The notes: generated by a model not told the origin, from the letters alone. 64,000 nt of DNA from Marthasterias glacialis (GCA_911728455.2 OU452219.1:16334397-16398396); one strand, 5' to 3'. Counted from the first letter of the stretch, positions 54,201-61,119 are shown. A program made the numbers and translations.

Positions 54201-56886
54201 CATAGTTAAGTCTCTTGCTCAAGGACACAAGTGTCGGGACCGAGACTCGAACCCACATTGTGATGACTCAGCCACCAGAACTTGAATTTGGTGCGCTAGA
54301 CCGCTTGGCACTATGCTGCATACATATCCTACATGTGTGTAGTATTCCAGCATGGCAGACCTCCCACGGTGCTACAGAAATGTGGCGTCAGTGTAGAGAA
54401 AGAATTATTGGTCTTTAATGGGAGACTTTTGAGACGATAGCGGGCGATGAAAACAACGGAAAAGGACCGGTCTGTGGGGCGCCCGCTTTCGTCTCAAAAG
54501 TCTCCCATTACATGTATGCAGTTAAATCATTTGACTTTGGGGAATCTTCTTCTTGATATTGTCTGTCTGGGCTGGAGTTGATGATATAAGCAAGTGACAT
54601 CAGTGATGTTTCGGCTGTCTTCAATTTTAATGCCGTATCATGTTTTTCGAGAATTGCCTGATTTTGGCATGAGGCATCACAAATTTCTCAGTGCTAAGTC
54701 ATATCATTGATTTCCTCATCTAAATGCAACATTTTGCAGAACTTTCTCATTTGATATCAAATTTGCAGATTCAAACTTGAAGATTTCTTTCATATTTCTC
54801 AATTGAAACATCATTCTTCTGAATTTTATGCAAATCACCCAGTAAGCCCCCCCCCAAAAAAAAACCCTGAGAAACCAAATACGACTGAATCCTACATCAG
54901 TAAAAACATTTGCCGCTAGCATAGTCTCTTACCTGTCAGAGAAAACCCATTTATTACATGATTCTCATTACTCCATTCTCTACTATATGCTTTTCATTAT
55001 ACACTTTTGCCATGGTATGTAATTCTGACATTTTGTACTGCTTTGTTTTGTTGTTTTTTTTCCTCACAGGATTGTAGAGATCTACAGCAGAAGGTTACAG
55101 GGTAAATGAATTCTTTTGTTATCTGGAGCCTTGAAAACTGTGTGCTGTTCATTCTATAAATTGCTTTTGACCTAATAAAAATAATTGACACATTTATTTG
55201 ATGGAAAAAAAACACCCAATGACCATCAGTTTGACCTATTTTTGCTGGCTGAAATATTACATACATGTACTGTATGAAACAAATCAATTTCTCCTTTTTT
55301 GCAATTTGTTTAACCAGTTCACATTGGATGACATGTACACTTGCCAAATATTTCCTTGGCAGTTTACTGGTGATGTAATAACATCCTTTTGTGCAAATTC
55401 AGAAAACCGGAACGAAACATGCCTGGACATTTCCAATGTGGAACATGCACATTGCATGCACTCACCTTGCAATGCTTTGTTTCCCCCGTACAAAGAGGGA
55501 CAGATAGTGCTGGAGTTCATGCTTGAAATCTCCCTTTTACCGGGGGTTAGTGTGTAATCCTCGAGAGATTGATAGGGTGCCACCATTGTTTGTCATTGTA
55601 TTTGGCTCAATGGGAGGCAAGTCCTAGTGAACCCGATATTCCAGCTTATCTTCTGACCATTGGGGTAGATTATTGACTATGGCTCATGGCCACGTTTTGC
55701 GTTGCACTCTGAACATATCTCATTTTTTCTCCAAAGAGAACAAGAAATCCCGGAGCTTTCTATTAGATTCTTTGTTGTCTTTGCTTTGCTAAGTCAGGGT
55801 CTTCTTCATCACGATATTCTCCAAAACAAATTACTCTAGCAGTTCCAAAAAAATTAAACTACGGGGAGGCATGGAAAATATTTATTATTAATTACGTGAA
55901 GTGGTTAACATAAACTGTGATTTGTTGTCCTCCTCTTCTCCTCACAGTTCAAGAGCGACTTACTAAACAGATAGCTTTAGCCATGGTTGAAGCCATTGCC
56001 CCTGCTGGTGTTGCCGTGATAATAGAAGCAACGTAAGTTACTAGGGACAAAGTTAGCTGATCAAACCTCCATGTGGTAATATGGGTTTGGAAAAACAAGC
56101 AATGGGAGACTTTGGAACTATAGGTGGCAGCAGACTTACCAGTGAAGTTTCCAATGTTTGCATAATTCTGAGTATGTGAACATATCCGAGAACAATGAAT
56201 ACATCTGGTAAGTCTGCTGCCATCTAGTGTCCTCAGAAGTCTCCCATTGGATTTTATGTATTTGTGCATGTTTGGCAACACTGTGTTCAAATAGTTATAG
56301 ACTGCGGAGAGCACAAGAGCAATTCAACCATGAGCAATTCAGCAATTGAAGGAACACTTTTAAATTTCCTAAATTCAGTTTTTTTGTTTGTTTTTTTTTG
56401 CTGTTCACATCATGAGGAAGCGCTGTAACCAGTCAAATTATGCACAAATTATGCACGCACAATGTATTGACGCGCGTCTAGTTAACTGTAGACAAATTTC
56501 ATGCACTAGTCTATACAAATATTGCTCACAATCCTGTTTGTAAGTGATGACGTTTTGGAGCCGGAAGTGCAGTGTAAGGAATGTTTATGTACGTTTACGC
56601 TTTCACATTTACGTTTCACATCCCGTTCAAAAACGTCGTCATTTACCAACAGGGTCAAAGGAAATCATAAATGAAGTAACCTATAAACGAGTGTAAAGAT
56701 TGCACTTTGGGCCACCTTCAAACCTGTATGCTAATTTGTGCTATAACCCATCTCTTTGACAGCCACATGTGTATGGTAATGCGGGGTGTGCAGAAACTGA
56801 ACAGTAAAACCATCACCAGTACAATGCTTGGAGTTTTCCGAGATGATCCTAAGACGCGAGAGGAGTTCTTGTCTTTAGTTCACTGA
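35908..56886 (+). CDS. GCH1: GTP cyclohydrolase I, complete gene, six coding exons
   Basis: Joining 35908-36280, 52485-52594, 53956-54011, 55070-55101, 55948-56032 and 56763-56886 gives 780 bp, 260 codons including TGA, with all junctions in frame and GT/AG at every intron. The 259-aa product is GTP cyclohydrolase I, which converts GTP to 7,8-dihydroneopterin triphosphate, the first step of tetrahydrobiopterin and pterin pigment synthesis. The family forms a cytosolic homodecamer. Zinc ligands are visible: Cys151 and His154 in the CEHH motif, and Cys222 in HMCMVMRG. The N-terminal 85 or so residues are Ser/Gly-rich and unconserved, as in animal enzymes; the catalytic domain runs from about residue 85 to the end. 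The chosen start (MSTNSSNSQ) lies just after a strong acceptor at 35871-35876. An in-frame ATG at 35827 would add 27 residues but sits in that acceptor's upstream intron-like sequence. Length and C-terminus agree with the family (human about 250 aa). Confidence 0.97.
36520..36683 (-). mobile_element. tRNA-derived SINE with near-complete tRNA head
   Basis: The - strand from 36678 to 36607 folds as a 72-nt tRNA-like head: acceptor GGCTGGA against TCCAGGC (6 of 7 pairs), D arm GCTC..GAGC, T loop TTCAAAT. The anticodon arm is poorly paired and position 33 is not T, so it is not a working tRNA. It is followed by a body TTTGTTCACCCCAAAATTGA and an AT-rich tail. Confidence 0.75.
36700..37960. other. 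Intronic stretch, no recognised element
   Basis: AGGACCCCTCCCTC occurs twice (about 37338-37362 and 37669-37682) near CTACATCTGAGG, a diverged local duplication of unclear kind. Nothing else recognised. Confidence 0.4.
37961..38089. mobile_element. MITE, GTGGATTTCACAAAGC ends (copy 2)
   Basis: GTGTGGATTTCACAAAGCAC with CTAGGACTAGTCTTA, and the inverted right end TTTTGTGAAATCCACCC. Same family and size class as 33956-34090. Confidence 0.85.
38739..38885 (-). mobile_element. CAGGCCTG-family MITE with intact ends
   Basis: Starts CCAGGCCTGATTGCTTCGTT and ends AAGTATCAGGCCTGG, giving an 11-bp perfect inverted terminus. The best-preserved ends in the family within this window. Confidence 0.82.
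40379..40536 (-). mobile_element. CAGGCCTG-family MITE
   Basis: AAGGCCTGGAACTTCATCTT at the left, GTAACTCCAGGCCTG at the right. Interior GGGCAAGGCCATTTTCATTT and CTTTTGAAGGGGCACCACGG. Two bases from the next MITE, so insertions are abutting. Confidence 0.75.
40539..40781. mobile_element. MITE, TAATAGACCGATCCATTAAG ends (copy 1)
   Basis: Left TAATAGACCGATCCATTAAG, right GGCTTAATGGATCGGTTTAT TA. 243 bp. It shares the subterminal GGCTGTGATTGGTCAA with 48005-48449. Confidence 0.82.
40930..41146 (+). repeat. 230-bp segment, copy 1 of 3
   Basis: AAAGCATTTAGGGATAAATA, GTCATTGTGTGTTAATATTT, TTCAGCAACATTAAACATG, GACAAGTTTACTTTGTCC, ending CACTCCAAAG. Separated from copies 2 and 3 by a 619-bp TIR element. 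Confidence 0.75.
41147..41765. mobile_element. 600-bp TIR element, CTTTAACCAGTT ends (copy 1)
   Basis: Begins CTTTAACCAGTTAACACC and ends GGTGCTTACTGGTTAAC. Colinear with 55308-55909 and 58081-58709 (shared GGACATTC, CACAAAGAGGACAG, TTGTGTAATCC, CAGGGTTTCTTTGTGTCAGC). It carries a 13-G run. No protein recognised; frames are broken differently in each copy. Confidence 0.8.
41759..41970 (+). repeat. 230-bp segment, copy 2 of 3
   Basis: ACAAAAGCATAATGGGTAAA, GATTCTGTGTCAATATTT, TTTTCAGCAACACTTGACAT, GATGAGTTTACTTTGTCC, ending GCTACTCCAAAG. Confidence 0.75.
41998..42190 (+). repeat. 230-bp segment, copy 3 of 3
   Basis: ACAAAAGCATGAAGGGTAAA, GTCATTCTGTGTTAATATTT, TTTTCAGCAACATCAAACAT, GATGAGTTTACTTTGTCC, ending ACACTCCAAAGTAC. 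Directly after copy 2. Confidence 0.75.
42536..42990 (+). repeat. 430-bp dispersed repeat in intron 1 (copy 1)
   Basis: Colinear with 50505-50922: TTAAAAGAGCATGTTATTTT, GCCAACCACCCAACG, TTTCGCCTGCATTTTGTCTC, GAGTTTATTTATTCTGCTCC, CATTCGATATCTCATT, GACTTGAGC-like end before GCAGATCAT. No inverted ends seen, so either a decayed element or a segmental duplication. Confidence 0.8.
43000..43560. other. Intronic stretch, nothing recognised
   Basis: AT-rich, with short frames lacking any family resemblance. Confidence 0.4.
43590..43735. repeat. A/T-rich foldback around a GC core
   Basis: GGCAAAATTTGAAGAAAAAA opposes TTTTTTTTCTTCAAATATTT GC, flanking the core GCGGCCCCCGAGGGGG. Imperfect stem. Confidence 0.4.
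43880..44184 (+). repeat. Two direct copies of an 80-bp block
   Basis: AGAGATATGTACAACAGCGC with CTCAATGAGGTCAAAACGGC and CGTAAGTTTACCG at 43880-43957 recurs at 44106-44184 as AGAGATATGTACAAGCAGCG, with about 10 percent differences. About 150 bp of unrelated sequence lies between. Confidence 0.8.
44486..44633. mobile_element. MITE, GGGCTNGATTTCACAAAG ends (copy 1)
   Basis: GGGCTCGATTTCACAAAGAG / CTTTGTGAAATCGACCC inverted ends, with subterminal AAGATTGATCTTA and AATCTTAATTGCTAAGCAAA. Colinear with 51527-51677; the outer ends resemble the GTGGATTTCACAAAGC family. Confidence 0.82.
44700..46072. other. Intronic stretch, possible retroelement tail
   Basis: The block CCTCCGAGGAAGGTTGAATC at 45242-45261 resembles 3' ends of invertebrate retroelements in my recollection. 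Otherwise AT-rich with a 10-G run near 45400. Confidence 0.3.
46073..46456. mobile_element. MITE, TAGCCTTTCGTCAAGG ends (copy 2)
   Basis: Starts TAGCCTTTCGTCAAGGCCTT, ends GAAGGCCTTGACGAAAGGCT A. TIRs about 48 bp; 384 bp long, longer than the 28836 copy because the interior differs. A second GAAGCCACGAGGGCCTTTT lies inside. Confidence 0.82.
46881..47408 (+). repeat. 31-bp minisatellite, 17 nearly identical units
   Basis: Unit of 31 bp starting GGTACCATCCCAAAGGGCGC and ending TGCTCACGGCA. Single-base variants occur only at a few places (AAGGACG in unit 2, TGACGG near 47060, CACGACA near 47217, TTACGG in the last two). Because 31 is not a multiple of 3, one frame rotates through all three phases, yet no phase has a stop. 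This gives a 195-codon accidental frame with a 31-aa peptide period. It lies deep in GCH1 intron 1, so it is not coding. Confidence 0.95.
47409..48004. other. Intronic stretch, nothing recognised
   Basis: AT-rich unique sequence. Confidence 0.4.
48005..48449. mobile_element. MITE, GACCGATCCATTAAGCCCC ends (copy 2)
   Basis: AATGGACCGATCTGTTAAAC at the left and GCGGGGCTTAATGGATCGGT at the right are inverted. CAAGGCTGTGATTGGTCAA matches copy 40539-40781. At 445 bp it is nearly twice the length of that copy. Confidence 0.78.
48450..50504. other. Intronic stretch with poly(A) run
   Basis: Run of 23 A or more at 49256-49278, possibly a retroelement tail, but no body identified. Open frames at 49392-49760 on both strands overlap and match nothing I know. 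Confidence 0.4.
50505..50922 (+). repeat. 430-bp dispersed repeat in intron 1 (copy 2)
   Basis: Same order of blocks as 42536-42990, same orientation, about 8 kb apart. Lost the CACAACCACCCATCTG piece present in copy 1. Confidence 0.8.
51115..51320 (-). mobile_element. Partial CTTTAACCAGTT element, reverse orientation
   Basis: Starts GCTTAACCAGTTCTTTCCC, then CAGAATTGCCAGAATCATTT, TCTTTGAGAGTACTGC and CACAAAGAAACCTTGACTTG, the reverse complement of the right third of 58081-58709. Confidence 0.65.
51527..51677. mobile_element. MITE, GGGCTNGATTTCACAAAG ends (copy 2)
   Basis: GGGCTTGATTTCAGAAAGAA left, GGTGCTTTGTGAAACAAAGC CC right, with AAGATTGATCTTA and ATCAATCTTAATTGCTGAGC inside. More decayed than 44486-44633. 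Confidence 0.75.
52034..52178 (+). mobile_element. CAGGCCTG-family MITE, degraded
   Basis: CACTCTAAAGGGCACTTCTA, GTAAATTTCTGTTGGAACTT and GGGCACCATGGCAGTTGC fit the family; the terminal repeats are largely lost. Confidence 0.5.
52485..52594 (+). CDS. GCH1: GCH1 coding exon 2
   Basis: 110 bp, preceded by CGACTCTTCCTCAG and followed by GTAAGA. It completes Asp125 and encodes residues to Lys161, including [26 protein letters not shown]. Cys151 and His154 are zinc ligands. The neighbouring reading frame stays open upstream, so a naive ORF call starts at 52382; those 103 bases are intron. Confidence 0.97.
52853..52973. mobile_element. MITE, TAATGGGAGACTTTTGAGAC ends (copy 1)
   Basis: TAATGGGAGACTTTTGAGAC followed by G, and its exact inverse at the right end. 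121 bp in GCH1 intron 2. Confidence 0.88.
53030..53094 (-). repeat. AGCGGCAGAGCC...G-run fragment
   Basis: On the - strand CAGCGGCAGAGCCAAGGGGG leads into further G/C-rich sequence; on + it appears as a T run and GGGGGGG before GCACGTGG. In GCH1 intron 2. Confidence 0.4.
53956..54011 (+). CDS. GCH1: GCH1 coding exon 3
   Basis: 56 bp, acceptor CACCTTTTCAG, donor GTAAGA. Encodes residues 162-179 ([18 protein letters not shown]) and two bases of Arg180. Too short to be found as an ORF; identified by family sequence and frame continuity. Confidence 0.96.
54160..54312 (-). mobile_element. tRNA-Leu-derived SINE (copy 1)
   Basis: The - strand reads GCCAAGCGGTCTAGCGCACC, close to the start of eukaryotic tRNA-Leu, then TCAAGTTCTGGTGG, GTGGGTTCGAGTC (B box), and the body CACTTGTGTCCTTGAGCAAG with ACTTAACTATGATTGCTTCT. 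Shares the same body with 59490-59610. In GCH1 intron 3. Confidence 0.75.
54416..54510. mobile_element. MITE, TAATGGGAGACTTTTGAGAC ends (copy 2)
   Basis: Perfect 21-bp inverted ends; 95 bp total, the shortest family member here. In GCH1 intron 3. Confidence 0.88.
55070..55101 (+). CDS. GCH1: GCH1 coding exon 4 (32 bp)
   Basis: A microexon-sized coding block: acceptor TTTTTTTCCTCACAG, donor GTAAAT. It completes Arg180, encodes [10 protein letters not shown] and leaves one base for Val191. The GTAAAT donor is the weakest of the set. Confidence 0.95.
55308..55909. mobile_element. 600-bp TIR element, CTTTAACCAGTT ends (copy 2)
   Basis: Begins GTTTAACCAGTTCACATTGG, ends GTGAAGTGGTTAAC. Shared internal order with 41147-41765 and 58081-58709. 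Fills most of GCH1 intron 4 and stops about 38 bp before exon 5. Confidence 0.72.
55948..56032 (+). CDS. GCH1: GCH1 coding exon 5
   Basis: 85 bp, acceptor TCTTCTCCTCACAG, donor GTAAGT. Encodes [20 protein letters not shown] and onward through GVAVIIEA, plus two bases of Thr219. An antisense open frame overlaps it and is not a gene. Confidence 0.96.
56101..56248. mobile_element. MITE, AATGGGAGACTTT ends (copy 3)
   Basis: AATGGGAGACTTTGGAACTA at the left and GAAGTCTCCCATT at the right; GGCAGCAGACTTACCAG opposes CTGGTAAGTCTGCTGCC. Strong foldback of 148 bp in GCH1 intron 5. Confidence 0.82.
56533..56653. mobile_element. MITE, GTGATGACGTTTTGGAG ends (copy 2)
   Basis: CCTGTTTGTAAGTGATGACG with TTTTGGAGCCGG, and the inverted AAAACGTCGTCATTTACCAA CAGG. 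121 bp, the same size as copy 1. In GCH1 intron 5. Confidence 0.82.
56763..56886 (+). CDS. GCH1: GCH1 coding exon 6, with stop
   Basis: Starts after CTTTGACAG, completes Thr219 and encodes [20 protein letters not shown] through REEFLSLVH, then TGA at 56884-56886. Cys222 is the third zinc ligand. The C-terminus ends one residue shorter than the vertebrate enzyme, as I recall it. Confidence 0.96.
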
Positions 56887-57173
56887 GGAGTACTTTTTGC
56901 TGTGCGTCTTTTTGTTTCTTCTTTTTTTTTTTGGTCTCTTGGGAAGTGAGGTAAGAGTTGTGGGGGAAGTTTAAAACTAAATAAAAACAAAGGATGTTCA
57001 AATGTCCAATGATTTAACGCTTTGATTGGACCCCCCGCCCCCTTTTCAACAAAAATACAGAAAATGTCATATGGTATATAGTCTACACATATTCTGTATA
57101 TAAAGCAAATTATTTTTTTATTATTCGTCAGAAACTGAATATATTTGTTCATGGGATGTTACGGAATTGTGTT

Positions 57174-57179
57174 AATAAA
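57174..57179 (+). terminator. GCH1 poly(A) signal
   Basis: AATAAA 288 bp after the GCH1 stop codon, the first canonical hexamer in the 3' flank. A second AATAAA lies at 57299-57304. The intervening 3' UTR is T-rich and carries no other recognisable feature. Confidence 0.6.
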
Positions 57180-57199
57180 ATCCCAAACACTCTCTTGTG

Positions 57200-57868
57200 A
57201 TATGGCAATCATGTACGGACTAAACACCAGCGACCATTGTCAGTGAGGAAAAGCAGTAAATTTTGCTTTGTAACCCATATTAGAATTCTGTTTTTATAAA
57301 ATAAAGGGTTAACAATTCCATGTGACCCTTATACAAGTGATTCATCTTGACCAGTAATAATTATCTATTAATAGTTAATACTTGACCATCGATCAATAAT
57401 GACTAACAAGGGACCTTTGTGTGTTGACACAGTGAGACAAAGGGATGTGTTGGTCATTTATAGTGTATTACAATGTATAAATTGATATATTTACTTGTTG
57501 TTATAAGAAAGACTCAAGTTTGCCGTTTGGGATTTTTGATGAGAAGATGCCTTCCTTTTCACTCACTGTACGGACGGGGTTGTGCAACCCACTCTATGCT
57601 AGGTCACACTTTCTCCTTGCCAGTTGCAAAAAAATACATTGCTGCTTGAACAGAAGTTTTCGTCCATGCTGTCTTCCAAGAAATCTGTAATCAGCAACAA
57701 CTGAGATGGGGAGAATCATTTTGTTGATGGGTCTTGTGTGTCCAAAAGGTTTTTATACACTTGTTTACCCTTCCCCTAGTGAATCTTCTGTTGAGTGATT
57801 GTGAGATCATAGGACAAAACAAACCATCAGTAAAATACAGCTTGTGAAGGACACAAGCTGTATGACAC
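57200..57868. other. GCH1 3' flank, nothing recognised
   Basis: AT-rich, with simple words only. Confidence 0.45.
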
Positions 57869-58018
57869 AATGGGAAACTTTTGAGACGCTGGCGGCAGCG
57901 GACACAACAATCCTTTTTCTGAGCATGCACGCACATGCTCAGTATTGCGCGCAAGGTTCTGAGCATGCGTACTACTAGTGAGAACCGTGAAAAAGGACCA
58001 TCCAAAAGTCTCCCACTT
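57869..58018. mobile_element. MITE, AATGGGANACTTTTGAGACG ends (copy 4)
   Basis: AATGGGAAACTTTTGAGACG at the left, CAAAAGTCTCCCACTT at the right. The interior has three copies of GAGCATGC. About 1 kb downstream of the GCH1 stop. Confidence 0.7.
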
Positions 58019-58080
58019 TCTGGCACTTTCAAACATTTATACAATGAATATTGGGTGCTAATGGGCTACACTTTTTACTA

Positions 58081-58709
58081 CTTTAACCAGTTGGCGCCGG
58101 ATGTTGTGTTCCCTCGCAAATACTGTACGGGCCAGCAAACGGTTGATGTGAGTTTTGTATTTTTGTGTGAAATTCCAAGCCCAGAACAAAGGTCGCTCGG
58201 ACATTCCACTACAGACCGTACACAGAGCTCACACATGCCGTGTAACCCTTTGTTTCACCCGCGCAAAGAGGACGACTTTGAATTTCACTGATTTTCACCT
58301 GTTATGCGGGGGTTATTGTGTAATCCCCTATTAAAGACCTTTGTCCTTTTGTTCCAAGAAGAGGATTACAAGACATCAAGAGGCTTCCATCATCGTTCAT
58401 TTTCAGCTCAAAGGGGGTAAGTCCGAGTGAACCCAGTTTTCAGCCTTGGTTCTGGATTGAGGAACAATCTTCGACCATAGCTCACGGCTAAGGTTTTGCA
58501 ATTCGCGGTATGTGAATTTGACATGAAAATAGAGAAAACAAAAAAAGTTGTGCTTGATGGAGAATCTTTGTTCTCTTGGCTTTGGCAAGTCGAGGTTTCT
58601 TTGTGCCAGCGGTACTCTCAACGGAAAATGAATCCAGCAATTCCAAGAAAATAATCCTGTCAGGCTGGACGGGAAAAAATGAAAGGTTACAGGCGGCAAC
58701 TGGTTAAAG
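58081..58709. mobile_element. 600-bp TIR element, CTTTAACCAGTT ends (copy 3)
   Basis: CTTTAACCAGTTGGCGCC left and GGCGGCAACTGGTTAAAG right: 18-bp TIRs with one mismatch, the best preserved in the family. No transposase frame. Confidence 0.85.
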
Positions 58710-59489
58710 CACACAGCCAACATTGTTAGTTGTAACCAAATAACAAACCTGTGAACAAATAAACCTGTCATCAGAGTCGCATGAAAATAAAAAAAACGTC
58801 ACCGTTTATAAACATCAGATTTCGGATTCGCAAGATACAAGATAATTGTTTTATTCATTTCTCAAAAACTATAGCATTTCAGACACAGAATTTCAAGGAA
58901 AGTTTTTCCACTACGGCCATCTTTATATCAAGTTATGTAAGTTATGTGTAAATCTGTGAACATATATATGTTCCATCTTTCCAATGTTATGCACACCCTT
59001 CATAGAATATCAAGATTTTGCAGACACCAGATATGATTTGTCTGAAGTCTGAACATGGTCTAAGCAAATACACAGGTGAAACGTTTTGTACGCAACATGA
59101 AGTTTTCCACGAGACATGATAAAGAACCTATATGTACCCCATCCATCCTGGGACTCAACAACAGTATTTTGTGAAAACAGGGCAGGCAGTCCAGCTGGCA
59201 TTCAGAGCTGACGATCCAGCTGTTGGATGAACAAATTACTACATGAAACAACTTGCCAACTCTACAGGTTGTTCTTCATAACGGGGTGAAAGATTGAGAG
59301 TGGATCAAAGATTGAAGTTGTTACAAAGTGAATGTAATCAGCCCAACAAATTAAAAGGAGCACTGAAATGCAATAAATAAAACTATGATCGTTTAAAACA
59401 TTAGTATAGATAGTTCCCACTCGATAAATTTTACATTAGTGCACTTTCAAACACAATATCAACCTCTCTACCCTTGCAGGCACCCAATT
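58710..59489. other. Non-coding stretch
   Basis: No repeat partner or exon recognised. Confidence 0.4.
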
Positions 59490-59612
59490 ATACCCAAGGG
59501 TGAAGAGAAGCAATTATAGTAAAGCATCTTGCTCAAGGACACAAGTGCCTGACCGGGATTCGAACCCACACCCCAATGACTTGACCACCAGAACTTGAAC
59601 ATGACACACTAT
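59490..59612 (-). mobile_element. tRNA-Leu-derived SINE (copy 2)
   Basis: The - strand has TCAAGTTCTGGTGGTCAAGT, GTGGGTTCGAATCCCGG and CACTTGTGTCCTTGAGCAAG with CTTTACTATAATTGCTTCT. The 5' tRNA-Leu portion is cut away compared with 54160-54312. Confidence 0.75.
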
Positions 59613-59647
59613 TAATGGAACACACCCATAACTCACTGAGTACATGT

Positions 59648-59889
59648 AATGGGCCTTTCCCATGAAATATGTAAATTTCACTTCCCGTGTGCGCATTAGC
59701 ACGTCAGGTTGGCAAAATGAGGGAAAATCGCACCTTTTTTTGTATGGGGCTGATGATGGTGTGAAACAGATGCGTTGGTGGCATGATGAATGGTGCGTCT
59801 GCCTAGTGCACAACTTTATGGCATTTGCCCACCAATAGTCTGTATGCATGTGTGAATGTAATGAGCCTATTTCATGGGAACGGCCCATT
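59648..59889. mobile_element. MITE, AATGGGCCTTTCCCATGAAA ends
   Basis: The 21-bp left end (through ATGAAAT) and the right end ATTTCATGGGAACGGCCCAT T are inverted with one mismatch. 242 bp, single copy in this window. Confidence 0.85.
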
Positions 59890-60143
59890 CTAAAAGCAAG
59901 TCTTTTATGTAACTTGACGTCATTCTAAAAATACAACTTACACATATTCCATTTCTCACTTTACTAAAAAGTCATGGTATCCATCCCATGGCACAGTAAA
60001 TTAAAGAGAGCCTTCACATTTTTTACAAATTAGAATTAAATGAAATAGCGCATCAAAGGTAAATACAGTGTAACGATAAAATGTATATAAGATAATTATA
60101 TTAAGGATTGGGATAAACCTAACAGCGCCATCATTGGTGTTCT

Positions 60144-60280
60144 AGGGCTCTTTTTTTAAACCATGGCTTCGGTTCTGGCTTTGGCTTCGTCTGTCTGTAC
60201 TAAAAGCGTATGTTTTCAAAATAAAATGGCTGCCCAAAGCGGAGCCAAAGCCAAAGCTGTACTTTTGAAAAGGGCTTGAA
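60144..60280. repeat. Foldback element with GGCTTTGGCT arms
   Basis: GGGCTCTTTTTTTAAACCAT then GGTTCTGGCTTTGGCTTCG is opposed by GGAGCCAAAGCCAAAGCTGT ACTTTTGAAAAGGGC. Resembles 3312-3468. Confidence 0.5.
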
Positions 60281-60338
60281 AAAGTGTTACAAAACTTTTT
60301 AAAAACTTCTTAAACATTTCAAGTCGATGAGTCAATCT

Positions 60339-60469
60339 AAGGCTGTCTCCGACTTGGCGACTGCAGCTATGGCTACGGCTGTTGCTAAGGGTGGTCCTAT
60401 GCTTCAACGCTGCACATGTTCACATGACGACCAAGCCGCAGTTGAGCTGCCGCTAATTCGGACACGGCC
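60339..60469. mobile_element. Foldback MITE, AAGGCCGTNTCCG family (copy 2)
   Basis: AAGGCTGTCTCCGACTTGGC with GCTATGGCTACGGCT, ending CTAATTCGGACACGGCC. Less symmetric than 23301-23440. Confidence 0.6.
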
Positions 60470-61119
60470 AAACTTGATTGAAAGGAGTAAACTTCATTAC
60501 TCACATAGAGACGTCCATTTTAACCAAAGAGACCAAAGATTATTTTTAGACATTTTTGGCAAAAAAAAAAACAAAAAACAGTAAACAGCTATATATTTTT
60601 GGAACAACCACAACTTCTTCAAGAGGGAATGTGATGAGTTTGCAAAAAGTAATGTACAATGTACATGAACAAAAACTTCTCACAAGATTTTGGGTCCAAG
60701 CTGCAGCTTGGTCGCAACTTTCTTGAATTTTTTTGTTTAATTGACCATTTGGTGAACTAAAACTCTCGCACTAGCCGCCCAGGGAGTTTTAAAAGATGTC
60801 TGATGTTCTTTGATTTTAATTGTATAAAAAAAAGAACAAATCGTGCCTAACTTGTAAACCAAGGGGATGATTAGTAGGTTTTGTCTTCGAAATCCACAGT
60901 CTTTCAAATTGTAAGAGTGTTGTCTGTTTGTAAATGACATAATGATGACAATAGGGGGAAAAAAATGATTTGAATATTATGAGTTGTGATCAACATGGTC
61001 TAAGGTATGCTGTTGGTAATGTTGGTAAAACGAGTCACACCTCCGCTCACTTACAAATGCTTAGTTTCCCATGTTTCACCATGCAACAAAAGCTTTTAAA
61101 GCTGCAGTTGAGGCTTTTG

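Noticed and set aside
55949-56314. 121-codon - strand frame
   Set aside because: Antisense to GCH1 exon 5 and a foldback MITE.
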